Assembly (NCBI GenBank): GCA_002709295.1
Contig: PAQL01000013.1
Span: forward strand, 42,812-93,627
Reading direction: 5' to 3'
Source: Phycisphaerae bacterium
GTDB lineage: Bacteria > Planctomycetota > Phycisphaerae > Phycisphaerales > SM1A02
DNA: 50,816 nt
A model generated the notes under the pieces. That model was given only the letters and a program-made list of their open reading frames with translations, made no database searches and was not told where the DNA came from. The position numbers were made by a program, and so were the translations under genes. This document shows, one piece after another, positions 1-10,500 of the stretch. Position 1 is the stretch's first letter; each line of letters begins with the position of its first letter.

Positions 1-3000
1 GGCACCCAAAGCGTGACCCCGCGCTTTAGTGACAACACCTGGCCGTCCAATTTCGCAAACAGCTCCAACTTCAACTTTGTTGGTGTAGGTGAAGGCAATC
101 CTCTCTTTGGCCCCGGCTTTGGTGACACAAGGTGGCTTCGCGACTTAGAGCCCATCGCGGTTGATGCCTTTACAGCTGGATCCGATGGTCGACTGGAACG
201 GGGACGCGATGGTATTTCCGATTCCTTTCGGCAGTGGCGACATCTCTCCAATGTTTCAAGTGCTGAAAACACCTGGCGGGTCGTGCTTGACATCTCTGAT
301 GTCACCGGGGTCCGTCGGATCGAAGGCGGCTACAACGCCGAAGACCCCGCAGCAGCCCTCTGGCCTTCATTGCCGATGGTCTCCGACCTCTCGATTCCTA
401 TTGAGCAGTGGCTCCCCAATCTGCCCTACGGCGAAATTTACGATTTCAACCCAGCGGTTGCCCCACTGCAGCGTGTCGGAGCAACCGGTACCCCACGTCT
501 CTTCCCCTCCGACTTTGTGCGGACTGGCGGCGATCTTCTTTCACCATCACCACTCGAGCGATCATGGGCCGAATGGGGAAATCGGATCCTCCATCCTCGC
601 CGCCTGACCTTGCTTGATGAAATCGCTCCTCCCCTGAACTTCTTCAACCTCTATGACCTCAACGCCAATGGGCGTCGAGCGGAGCCCGGTGAACGCCTCT
701 CGGATCGGTACGTTGGGGTTCGGAAGTCAATCGAGCCCGGGTCGTGGGCCGCTGTTCCAGACAACCCTGATTTCCCCAATGGCACCCCAGCGTGGAACAT
801 CTCCCGCTTCCTTGATGATGCGGACGGTGATGGCTTTACCGATTCCTTCTGGTATCTGCCCAATTCATCACCCAAGAATGGTGTGCTCCAAGTCGTTTCC
901 GTGAGCGTCACCGACAACGCAGGCCGTTTGGACCTTTCTTCGGGCACTCGCTTTTCCCCTGGTCTCGAGGAGGTTCCCCAGGCTGGCCCTTTGAGTGGGG
1001 CGCAGATTCGTCAACAACTGCGTGACCGCGGGACCCGTGGGGCAACGCCAGGCGATTTGGCTTTGGTCAGTCAGATTGATGACTTCATCTCGGGCCCCGA
1101 TCACCCGACAAACCCTTCGGGCAATCGGCAGCCGGTAGCCGAGGCGAAAGTTGGATTCTTCGACATCCCCGAACATGGGGAGGCTTGGCGACAAGTTCCC
1201 GGCTTGCTGAACGAAACGTCCTTTACCCAGCTGCCGTGGCCCGTCGCCACGGCCAACAACCAGCCGTATGAGCCCTTCGCCACCAACTATTCCGGCAGCC
1301 TTGAGTCGTCTTCCCTCGTTCAGCAGGATTACAACGGCTATCACAATCCCGGCAGCAATTTTGCGGGCTCCTGGGGGAATTTCCTGGATGCCACAGGATG
1401 GCGACGCTGGTACTTCCGCGAGTTTGGACAATTCCCCAATCTTGATGAAGAACGTGATGCGTTCTTGACCCACGAGGAACGGCTTTCCTTTTGGCGTGAC
1501 GGGCTCGGGGTCGACAATGCTCGTCGTCTGAGCTTGTCAGGTGAGCTGGAACTTCGGCTCGTAGAAGGCCACAACTCCTCCGACATCTTTTCAGACGCGG
1601 AGTACATGCTCGGATCCTGGAGGCACAAGCCGTACGCGGGCGAGTTTGGCGGCGCCCACCCGCTTCGCTCGGTATCCGTTGCGACCGAAGAGGCCCAAGC
1701 CTTCGGCGGCCTTATGAATGGTGAATTGAAAGGCGATCTGCGTCACCGAGTCACCACCTACAGCATGACCCGCAACGATCTGCTCCCTGATTGGCTTCGT
1801 TGGAAATGGGACCTCTTCTTTGATCTCGATGGCGACGGCATCCTAGATGCACCTCGTGTGCCTTCGCCAGAGTTTGAGTTTTCGGGTCCAGGTGTCGACT
1901 TCACTTACAGCGCTCAGTTTTCTCTCCTGATCGATGCCAATGGTTCACCGTACCCACTGTTCACGGTCAATCCCTCCTCGGTGCCCAATGTCTGGAATAC
2001 GCCGCAGTCCAACTCGGCTTTTGATGGTTGGTCTACGGCATACAAGACGCTCCTTTCTCAGTTTGACCGGAAAATTGACCTACGAGAAGCCAACCCTTCG
2101 CAACTTGTTGGCAGTCATTTCGACGCCAACGGCGCTCCAACGGGACAAGCACTGCTTTCACGCCGACTGTCGTATCTCTTAATGAACGCCCTTGCAGACG
2201 GTGATGAGAACGGAGCATGGTTTGGACCTTGGGGACGTGCTGGTGGAACCTATTTTGGCATGACCAGAGACATCCTTCGCCCCACAAATATTGATGCGGG
2301 AGCTGATACGTTTGGATTCGATGGAAATTTCGCGCGACTTGAGGAAGGGTTCGCTGGCGGCCCCTTGGGATCAGATAATGTCGATCCCCGTGGGCACAGT
2401 CGACTGAACGAATATTGGCTTCGCATGATCTCAACTGGACTGGCTGCCAACATCCTTTCTTACCGAGACAACGACTGGTTCAACCCCAATCCATCCGACC
2501 CGCTCAGCGCCTTCTTCCCCAGGTTCAATGACGTTGCCCCAATTTTTCCTGAAGAAGCTCCGCAAAACCCTCAGCTCTCTCAGCAGGCGGGTCTGACGTT
2601 GTTTCCAGAATGGGATCGTGCCACCACTCGGGACCCTTCCGATAAAGTGGTTTCTGCCTTTACTGGGGTGCCGCTGGGGCAAAACCCCTCCACGCCTGGC
2701 GTGACTCCACTTGAAGGCGTTCTGGGGCTTGAAGCTCAACCTTTCCTTGCGGAGGCTGCGGTTGTCTTCCTTCATAAAGCCGAGGCCCCTGTCGATTTTA
2801 ATAATGCTGGTGATGCTGACCCGTGCGCTACTCCCGGCGGTGTCGGACGTATGAACAGTCAAGTTAACCTGCCTTACGTCACAGCAGAATCTGAACATCG
2901 TGTGGCTGTCGCAGTCCAGCTGGCCAACCCTTTCGACAAGCCAATACCAGTTCAAGAACTTGCCAAATACCGCATCTCGGTTAACGGCATGCACGCGCCA

Positions 3001-6000
3001 TTGGCCTCGTGCTGGTTCGACAGTGAGAATAGTGGTCCTTCAGGGCCCAACGCAGTCTCCACAACTTTGCTTCCACTCGAGCCAGTCTCCATTGACCGGA
3101 ACCCAAGCGCTATCTTTTGGCTTGATCCAAGTGCGGTGAACTATGGGCCATCAGCCACTCCTTGGACGCCCGGATCTACTAACGCTGTTGTTTTTAAACA
3201 AAATTTGATCAATTGGATGGGCATTGACACCTGGCAGGACGGCTCCACTGGATTTGCAGGAGAAAGCCCTGATCCTGACGTTTGGGGTATGACTGGAACC
3301 AATAGATATTGCGTGCCTCTTGCACCCAGCACTTCACTCACAGGATTTGAATCAGGATGGGCTCCCAACCGGCAAGCCTATGAGAGTCAATTTGACGATG
3401 GTCGTTACGTCAACACCCAGTTGAATTTGGTCTCTGGCGAGCGTTCAGTTGAACTTTCTAGAATCGATAACGCCGCCACTCTCCGACTCGCCCCCAACTT
3501 GGACGAAGTGATTAATTCAACGGGTGACCCAGGGCAAGACGGCCTCGTTGATATTGCTAATTTCCAAAGTAACTTTTGTGTCTGGGTGGTGGTTGATCGG
3601 TTCGACTTGGGGCAAGGGCTTGACTCAACCGCGAATCGATTCCTGTCCGGATCTGACGAAATCACGAATGGGCAGTTTGGTAACCAACGCGTGTCCCCAA
3701 GCAATGAGTTCGCTCGAATGCTGGATCCAACCCTCTTCGATCCGTCAGCAATTGAGAATCAAAATGCGGGCGGCAATGTTGTCGATCCTGTTTTGTACTC
3801 AATCCCACTTCTTGCCCGCGGGGGCACAGGAGGACCTCCCGGCGGTGGTGGCGGCCCTCCCGGCGGTGGTGGCGGCCCTCCCGGCGGAGGGGGCGGCCCG
3901 GGAGTGCCTCCAGGTTCTGGCGGACAAGATGAAAACGGTTCCGCCCTTCCTGCTGGTTGGGAGCGTGGAGGGCAGTTCTCTTTCCCATCTGTCGCTGCGA
4001 CTTCAGGGACACCCAAGGCTGTTCAGCAGAATTCCAATAGCGCAGGTACTCCCGTCTTTTATTACCAACCTGGCCTTTACCCGCCTGCTGTTGTGCCAGT
4101 TGGAAGACGTTCTGATTACGGCACCGGTCGTGATCCCAATCTCTTTGTGGAGTACGCCTCAAACCCCAATCCTTTTTCGAACGCAAATGCGTTCGTTCAG
4201 GCGTTCGGGGTTCGCCGCGGCTGGCTCGTTGATACAGATGCCGACACCATCGGTCAATCTCCAGCCACTTATGGCGTTCAGCCCTCTGAGTTTTCTCTCC
4301 AATTTCTCTCCGCAAATCAAACCACTACCCGCCTGAACTCTGAGTGCCGCGTCTATCCCGATGTGGACACGGTCATCGATCTTGTCAGTCTTGGTGTTGT
4401 GAAAGAGTGCAGCACCGGGGGATTCGACGTCATATATGAAGAGTCGCAAACAGCAGGGGACTTTAGAGCGCTTCGTTTCTCTTCAAATCCTTTTCCGCCG
4501 GCACTTCGAGTTTTTGGCTCTTTTATCAATGTTGATGACAGCCAAGCGGTTCGGGCTCCGCTTGAGGCTTCTCGTTCCACACTGGAACAGGCTGGCCAGA
4601 ACGATCTTTGGGACAGATGGGGGGGGCCGGTTCGATTCGGGTCCAACAACCCCACGTTTATTGAAACCGCCAACGAGCCATTGGTACTTGACTCAGGCTA
4701 CTTCCCCAACATGGCTTACGAGCTTCTCAACCAGCAGACACAGCAAGTTGAACTTGTTTCCCTGCAGGATTTTGTTCTGACCCCGTTTGCTTTTGATGGC
4801 GAGAGACAGGCACACTTCTTCGCACGTGATAACCAAAATGATCCCTATCCGTTCGTCTTTTCCAAGTCGATGCCTAGGTTGCACTCATTCCCGCAGAGCG
4901 TCAATCTTGAAAAGTATTCCCCGGGGCTTGTTCTGAACCACAAAGATTCCGATTTCGACCAAATTGGGGAAATCATGAATATTCCTGTGGTGGGCCATCA
5001 CCTGAGAATTGTCCCTCTTGGGAATAACACGCAGCCCCTTGCACCTGGAAGCGCTCCAACAACACCTCTTAATCAATCCGATACGGTCCGCCGGATCCCA
5101 ACCGTTCAGACCGTCAGGACCTTCTCTGAATTCCTTGCCGACTTCGACCTTCCCTATCGAAACAGCATCTTCAGTGACCCGCAACCGATCGACGCCGAGG
5201 CTGATTCCTTGTTGAAGGAATCTCCCACTGCTCAGCATCTCCTCTTGGATACGCCGGCGGCTGGTCGCCTCGGTCTTGGACGATTGCTCGGAGTGCCTGA
5301 CCCCTTGTCTCTCAATGCAGGTGCGCTCGGGCGGACCGCTCCAGACTTTGCTGATCCGCGTCACGCCCATCCTGACCTTCCAGCTTCCGCAAGGCTGCTT
5401 GACTTGTTCACATGCGACGGCCCCGGCTTTAACCACGATGGTGCCGACGGTTCATTTTTCCCTGAGACTTCCCCCAGCGGCGAACGGTTTGATCTGGCCC
5501 GTGGATTCAGCCAAAGGGGGACCCGTGGGTTATTGAACCTCAACACAGCTTCAGTTGAAGCACTGCGGGCCCTCCCAAATTGGTACAAGTCAGTTGGTAT
5601 TGATGGGTATGCCAGTGAGTACCAGCAAGGGGGCGCAGAGCGCTTCCCAAGAACCTGGATGGCTGAAGCCGCCGCAACCTATCGAGACGGCTACTCAGGG
5701 CTTTTGGGGACCCACGGACTTCCTGTGAACAGAACCTTCTTTGACTTGAGAGACACAGTCCACACCGTGAACCCGTATTTCAATGAGTTTGACACCCACG
5801 CATCTGACTTCCCCGTTCACCTCTTTGGCGGTAAAGCCAATCATGAGAAGTTGTTCAGTCCAAACCACTCGAGGCAACCTGATCCATCACTTCCTGAACT
5901 GCATCCCAAGGAGATCATCACTGATATCAATTCGGCCCCAAGTTCTTCCTACCAGCGTGCTCAGCCCGCCCGGATGAATTCGGGACGAGGGTTCCGTGCT

Positions 6001-6756
6001 TTGGGCGAACTTCGCCTTGTCGATCATCGCCAAGGGAGAGGTTTGCAGTCGCTCCGTCCCGACACTGATCCAGCGGGGGCACCATTGTTCGCTCCTGGAT
6101 GGTCTCGGATCTATGGCGACCCCGCTACCTATGAAGATGTCATTGGTACTTCCGCAGACCAACAGTTTGACAATGAATCCTTTTCCGCATACTCCATGGC
6201 CGGCACAAACTCAGGCTCGCCGCCTTTCTGGCCCTTCCGTCAGAAGGTTAGAAAATCGATGGAAAGGCAGCTTGGGAAGCAAAACAACGCTTGGGATCTC
6301 CTTGAGACCGACAATCTCACCTTGGAGCTCGGCCCAGCCTTCGGCCAATACCTCTCGCCCTATGAACGGGCTGATCATGTCTTGCAGGACAACATGCCGA
6401 TCCAACAATCGTTGACTGCATCCGTTGACGTGGGCGGCAATTGGAACGCCTCTGTGAAATCGGATCCAGTCACCGGCAACCCGGTGTTGGCACAGGATGC
6501 ATCCGGCGGAGATCTTGAAGATGCCAACCTTTTGATTGCTGGGGCCGCGAATCTTTTGACCACTCGATCTGACAGCTTTGTGGCCCATTTCCGCGTTCGT
6601 TCATTCCGTCAAAATCCCGAGACCGGTATTTGGGACGCGACGGATCCCTCCGCCATCGTTGATGAGAGGCGATTTGTCATGTTGATCGACCGCTCGAACG
6701 TCAACGAGCCCGGAGACCAACCTGACATCCTTTTCCTTGAAGAAGCCCCCAACTAG
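1..6756 (+). CDS. Giant envelope protein, GspK-like features, 5' end cut off
   Basis: The frame is open from the first base of the window, so the true start lies upstream and the GTG at 13 is only the first possible start codon visible. At least 2247 residues are present. The sequence is low in Lys and rich in Asn, Pro, Gly, Ser and aromatics, as in planctomycete surface proteins. Around residue 1840 there is an LNLNTASVEALRALP motif, which resembles the conserved NLNTA helix-hairpin-helix-like segment of GspK minor pseudopilins; a FRALGELRLV stretch near residue 1990 also recalls GspK. A Gly/Pro-rich linker with period PPGGGGG lies near residues 1270-1300. The end reads RFVMLIDRSNVNEPGDQP. 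No catalytic motif was seen. The link to type II secretion or pilus assembly is inference from short motifs; it could simply be a large exported protein. gpmA follows 9 bases after the stop. Confidence 0.6.
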   Translation, partial: GTQSVTPRFSDNTWPSNFANSSNFNFVGVGEGNPLFGPGFGDTRWLRDLEPIAVDAFTAGSDGRLERGRDGISDSFRQWRHLSNVSSAENTWRVVLDISDVTGVRRIEGGYNAEDPAAALWPSLPMVSDLSIPIEQWLPNLPYGEIYDFNPAVAPLQRVGATGTPRLFPSDFVRTGGDLLSPSPLERSWAEWGNRILHPRRLTLLDEIAPPLNFFNLYDLNANGRRAEPGERLSDRYVGVRKSIEPGSWAAVPDNPDFPNGTPAWNISRFLDDADGDGFTDSFWYLPNSSPKNGVLQVVSVSVTDNAGRLDLSSGTRFSPGLEEVPQAGPLSGAQIRQQLRDRGTRGATPGDLALVSQIDDFISGPDHPTNPSGNRQPVAEAKVGFFDIPEHGEAWRQVPGLLNETSFTQLPWPVATANNQPYEPFATNYSGSLESSSLVQQDYNGYHNPGSNFAGSWGNFLDATGWRRWYFREFGQFPNLDEERDAFLTHEERLSFWRDGLGVDNARRLSLSGELELRLVEGHNSSDIFSDAEYMLGSWRHKPYAGEFGGAHPLRSVSVATEEAQAFGGLMNGELKGDLRHRVTTYSMTRNDLLPDWLRWKWDLFFDLDGDGILDAPRVPSPEFEFSGPGVDFTYSAQFSLLIDANGSPYPLFTVNPSSVPNVWNTPQSNSAFDGWSTAYKTLLSQFDRKIDLREANPSQLVGSHFDANGAPTGQALLSRRLSYLLMNALADGDENGAWFGPWGRAGGTYFGMTRDILRPTNIDAGADTFGFDGNFARLEEGFAGGPLGSDNVDPRGHSRLNEYWLRMISTGLAANILSYRDNDWFNPNPSDPLSAFFPRFNDVAPIFPEEAPQNPQLSQQAGLTLFPEWDRATTRDPSDKVVSAFTGVPLGQNPSTPGVTPLEGVLGLEAQPFLAEAAVVFLHKAEAPVDFNNAGDADPCATPGGVGRMNSQVNLPYVTAESEHRVAVAVQLANPFDKPIPVQELAKYRISVNGMHAPLASCWFDSENSGPSGPNAVSTTLLPLEPVSIDRNPSAIFWLDPSAVNYGPSATPWTPGSTNAVVFKQNLINWMGIDTWQDGSTGFAGESPDPDVWGMTGTNRYCVPLAPSTSLTGFESGWAPNRQAYESQFDDGRYVNTQLNLVSGERSVELSRIDNAATLRLAPNLDEVINSTGDPGQDGLVDIANFQSNFCVWVVVDRFDLGQGLDSTANRFLSGSDEITNGQFGNQRVSPSNEFARMLDPTLFDPSAIENQNAGGNVVDPVLYSIPLLARGGTGGPPGGGGGPPGGGGGPPGGGGGPGVPPGSGGQDENGSALPAGWERGGQFSFPSVAATSGTPKAVQQNSNSAGTPVFYYQPGLYPPAVVPVGRRSDYGTGRDPNLFVEYASNPNPFSNANAFVQAFGVRRGWLVDTDADTIGQSPATYGVQPSEFSLQFLSANQTTTRLNSECRVYPDVDTVIDLVSLGVVKECSTGGFDVIYEESQTAGDFRALRFSSNPFPPALRVFGSFINVDDSQAVRAPLEASRSTLEQAGQNDLWDRWGGPVRFGSNNPTFIETANEPLVLDSGYFPNMAYELLNQQTQQVELVSLQDFVLTPFAFDGERQAHFFARDNQNDPYPFVFSKSMPRLHSFPQSVNLEKYSPGLVLNHKDSDFDQIGEIMNIPVVGHHLRIVPLGNNTQPLAPGSAPTTPLNQSDTVRRIPTVQTVRTFSEFLADFDLPYRNSIFSDPQPIDAEADSLLKESPTAQHLLLDTPAAGRLGLGRLLGVPDPLSLNAGALGRTAPDFADPRHAHPDLPASARLLDLFTCDGPGFNHDGADGSFFPETSPSGERFDLARGFSQRGTRGLLNLNTASVEALRALPNWYKSVGIDGYASEYQQGGAERFPRTWMAEAAATYRDGYSGLLGTHGLPVNRTFFDLRDTVHTVNPYFNEFDTHASDFPVHLFGGKANHEKLFSPNHSRQPDPSLPELHPKEIITDINSAPSSSYQRAQPARMNSGRGFRALGELRLVDHRQGRGLQSLRPDTDPAGAPLFAPGWSRIYGDPATYEDVIGTSADQQFDNESFSAYSMAGTNSGSPPFWPFRQKVRKSMERQLGKQNNAWDLLETDNLTLELGPAFGQYLSPYERADHVLQDNMPIQQSLTASVDVGGNWNASVKSDPVTGNPVLAQDASGGDLEDANLLIAGAANLLTTRSDSFVAHFRVRSFRQNPETGIWDATDPSAIVDERRFVMLIDRSNVNEPGDQPDILFLEEAPN
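3835..3897 (+). repeat. 21-bp tandem repeat coding a Pro-Gly linker
   Basis: Three near-identical 21-bp units beginning cctcccggcggtggt encode PPGGGGG, PPGGGGG, PPGGGGG inside the giant envelope protein. The last unit has diverged (ggaggg in place of ggtggt). The period is a multiple of three, so copy-number change would alter linker length without a frameshift. It probably separates two structural regions of the protein. Confidence 0.85.
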
Positions 6757-6765
6757 GACAAACCG

Positions 6766-7512
6766 ATGCATTCACTGATCCTCTTACGTCACGGCCAAAG
6801 CCAATGGAATTTGGAAAATCGGTTTACCGGTTGGGTTGATGTACCGCTGAGCTCACAGGGCATTTCGGAAGCGGCCATGGCCGGCAAACTGTTACGTGAG
6901 CAGAACTTTACCCCAGAGGTCTTGTACACCTCTATGTTGGATCGCGCGATCCATACCGGTGAAATTGTGATGCGAGAGTTGGGGAGGAGTTGGGTCCCTG
7001 TGCATCGGTCGTGGCGGTTGAACGAGCGACATTACGGCGGCTTGCAAGGGCTCGATAAATCCGAAACCGCCCAGAAGTATGGAGATGAACAGGTCCACAT
7101 CTGGCGAAGGTCATTTGATGTTCCGCCACCACCGATGGACCCCTCGAGCGAGGATCATCCTCAGAATGATCCCCGCTATGCCGACGTCTCCAAATCCTTG
7201 CTCCCATCCGGTGAGAGTCTGGCCTTGACTCGAGAACGTGTGCTCCCATTCCTTAAGGACGAGCTTCTCCCCGCTGCCGCCGCTGGATCTACGCCAGTCG
7301 TGGCCGCCCATGGCAACAGTCTGCGGGCAATTGTCATGGCTCTGGACGAAATGGAGCCAGATGAAGTTCTTCAGTTAAACATTCCCACCGGAGTGCCGAT
7401 TGTTTACTCGATTGATCAAGATGGAACAGCGCGAAATCGCCAGTTTTTGGGTGATCCGGAGCAAATTCAAGCCATGATGGATGCAGTGGCTCAGCAAGGG
7501 AAATCAACTTGA
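6766..7512 (+). CDS. gpmA: 2,3-bisphosphoglycerate-dependent phosphoglycerate mutase
   Basis: This cytoplasmic glycolytic enzyme interconverts 3- and 2-phosphoglycerate through a phosphohistidine. The 248-residue length is standard for the dPGM family. LLRHGQSQWN at residues 6-15 holds the RHG catalytic histidine, followed by RFTGWVDVPLS. RLNERHYGGLQGLDK near residue 85 holds the active-site Glu region, and VVAAHGNSLRAI near residue 182 the second catalytic His. The ATG at 6766 is preceded by AGGA overlapping the TAG stop of the giant upstream gene, which supports co-transcription. The 3' end overlaps the next gene by TTGA (7509-7512). A core metabolic gene placed between genes for very large secreted proteins is unusual but the call is firm. 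Confidence 0.95.
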   Translation: MHSLILLRHGQSQWNLENRFTGWVDVPLSSQGISEAAMAGKLLREQNFTPEVLYTSMLDRAIHTGEIVMRELGRSWVPVHRSWRLNERHYGGLQGLDKSETAQKYGDEQVHIWRRSFDVPPPPMDPSSEDHPQNDPRYADVSKSLLPSGESLALTRERVLPFLKDELLPAAAAGSTPVVAAHGNSLRAIVMALDEMEPDEVLQLNIPTGVPIVYSIDQDGTARNRQFLGDPEQIQAMMDAVAQQGKST

Positions 7513-10500
7513 TTCGATTCCTCGTCACATCGTGGTCCATGGCGATCTTGGCATCGCCATCTTTGGCGCAGTCCCAGGATGACCAGCTGCTTTTTGGGGC
7601 CAATGTCGATTTCCAGATTCGTTCCGATCAGTTGAACCAAGCCGACACGCCACTCGCCGAACCAGACAATGTTCTCTTTGGTTACGCCACCGCAGCCACA
7701 GACGAGATTCTCGTAGTCGGGGCACCATGGTGTGATGAGCGAGGGTTCGACCGGGACAACAGCCTCTATGCCGGTGCTGTGTATGTCTACCAGAAGACGG
7801 ACCAAGGTTGGGCTCCGTTTCCGGGCCTCGATGGATTGCCACTCCCCGGCGGTAGAGACTTCAAACTGTTCCCTTCCGGTCTCCAACCCGGTGACCTTTT
7901 TGGTCACTCGGTTGATATCTCTAAAAACGAAGATGATTCACACACCCTTGTTGTGGGAGCACCGGGGACGCGTCACGCCACCACCGGTCAAGCCGATACC
8001 GGGAGTGTTTACGTCTTCCAATTGGACGCGGGCTCGTATTGCTGGCAAGAAGTTCCCGAGAGCCCGCTGCGTCTTCCGGAATGCTTCAACCTTGCTTTGC
8101 CAATTCCGGAAGACTGGGAAGATGAAGATCTCGACACCATCGAGTGGTCTTTCCCCGGGGGCACGCAATATATGGCGGGGATCTTTTCCATCCCTGAAGA
8201 ACGATATGGCGAATCCGTTTCGATCTTCTCGGGAGAACTGCCAAGAATTGACGGGCAAGATGTTGATGGTGTCCTCGCCATCGGTGCCCCACGACGTTCG
8301 GTGTTCGCCTACGACAAGTGTGATGTTGATCAGGATGGTCAATTTTGGGAACTTTTGGCAGAGCCTAACTTCGGCTGCGAAGTCGATCCTGATTGCCCAG
8401 AGTCATGCGATTTCGTTTTAGGCACCGAGGAGGCCGGAGCGGTATTTGTGTGGTACCGGGTCAATGGTCGATGGGTCTTGCCAAACGCGCAGAGTGTTGA
8501 TTGCGAGGCCGGCCTGGCACCTCTCCCATCCGATCCACCAGACATCACCAAAGACGACGACTTCTTCAACGATTCTCGTCGAGGTCGTTTTTATTCAACT
8601 GACCTCGTTGACTTTGGCGGGTTCACTCCTGAGTTCTCTGAGTTTGGTCACAAAGTCCAAGTTGTGGTTGATACGGAAGAATCAGCCAGTGACCGAATAC
8701 CACTGTTGCTCGCCTCGTCTCTTTTCGGCCGTGGGGGATCAGGAGGCGTGAAGTTCATCGACCTCGTCCCGCCCGACGAGTACGAATTTTCCGACTACCC
8801 CTTTGCTTACGATCCACTCGCTTCAACGACGTTCCCCCAGGTGTATAACAGTGCGCCATTCTGGGCCCGGCGGATCGGTTTTGACTTCGACGCCTTACCG
8901 CTCGGCTGGGGGCCGCAGCCACCAGAATCTGGCGACTACCAACTCACCGTGATCGGAATGCCTGGTAATGGTGGGCAAGGTGAAGCTCTGGTACTCACCC
9001 GAAATGAGTTTGGTGGCATCTATTCGATTGATCGGCTTGATCGGCTTTCGACCGATCAGGGCTACTTCCCCGACCTGTACCAGCAAGGAGCAACCGGAGG
9101 CGATGAAGAAGACGAAGGCTTGACCGCGTGGGCACAGTGGTCAACCAATCCGCAATATTCTGGGTATGACCCCATGCTTTTCGGATCAACTGTCCGCTTT
9201 GGTGGCGTATCAGATGACCGAGCAGATTTCATTTTTGTGGGAGCGCCTGGATTGACCGGAATCAAGCCAGATGCCGACCCTGACGACTTCGATTTTGATG
9301 TTCTTCCAGATCCGGACGTGAATAAATACTCGGCCGGTGGCATTTTTGTCTTTGAATACGACGGCATCCCACAGGGGCCTTACCTGACGAAGTATGAACG
9401 AACCGGCTTGATCTTGGCTCCGGACCCATCAGGTGACTCCCGGATTTTTCAAAGACTCGGCGAGTCAATGTCGCGCTACAAGCTTTCCCTTGACGAAGAG
9501 GACAGCCTTGGCGACGACATCAACCTGTTCTTCACCGAGCTCACGGTCCAAAAGAATGTGCCAGTCCCGTTCTATTATCGTCCTCGTCCAGGGACGGTTC
9601 AATCTTTGGTGATCGACTTAGATGATGTTGATGACCTTGGCGATATCGAAGATGCCTTCGAGAGTCCCCTGTCCCAAGCAATCCAATCAACACCAGAGGA
9701 TATGGCCGACCGCAGAGGCTTTGGCTACGACATCGCCACTTCTGAGAATGGAAACTGGATTGCAGTGGGGTCTCCTTTTTCCACTGTGCCGGTTGAATCC
9801 GAGTCAGTCTTTGTTCAATCGAGCAACGGCACTTTTTTCATGGCCGATGGTGCAATTTTCGAGTCCGGAGAAGTGTATCTCTTCGAGAGGTCGACAGTCC
9901 AAGATCCCGTCTCAGGACTCCGAACAGAAGTTTGGGAACTGAGGCAAACGATCCGCTCGCCTGCCGTTGGTTTGGAGCCCAGCACATCCCCCCTCGGAGA
10001 TGCCGCTGGATTCATTGCGAGAAATGCCATTCAGGAACGCTTTGGATTCTCACTCGACATGTCTCCCGATGCTCAGACACTTCTGGTTGGGGCATGGGGA
10101 GGCGGCGGCAGATACGCCGCCGACGATCCGTTTCCACTTCGTTCTCGAGGAATTGCGTACGTCTATCACCGAAACAGCACGAATGATGACTTTGAATTCA
10201 CTCGAACTCTCGCGGGGAAATCTTTCCCGAATACGCTGCAGGGGTACTCGGTCGCAGTTTCGAATGATGAATCTGGATCACTGCTCGTATCCGGAGGTCA
10301 ATTTTATTCTGACACTCTGGGAAGGGTAAGAACAGGCCGGGTCTTCTTTGCCAATCACTCCAACGGTCAGTTCACAGCGCCCCGCTTTGTTGAATCTTTT
10401 GACAATGTAGGCAATAGTCAGATCACCAATGAAAAGCAATTTGGTGCTGACGTAGAAGCCGACATTGTTTCCGGTCAAAACAGGATCATTGCCTCTTCAA

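Noticed and set aside
868-1473. 201-residue open frame on the minus strand under the giant gene
   Set aside because: No recognisable domain; the codon structure is that of the plus-strand gene.
7509-7512. Possible frameshift between gpmA and the FG-GAP protein
   Set aside because: The TTGA overlap with a signal peptide directly after the TTG is ordinary stop/start coupling.
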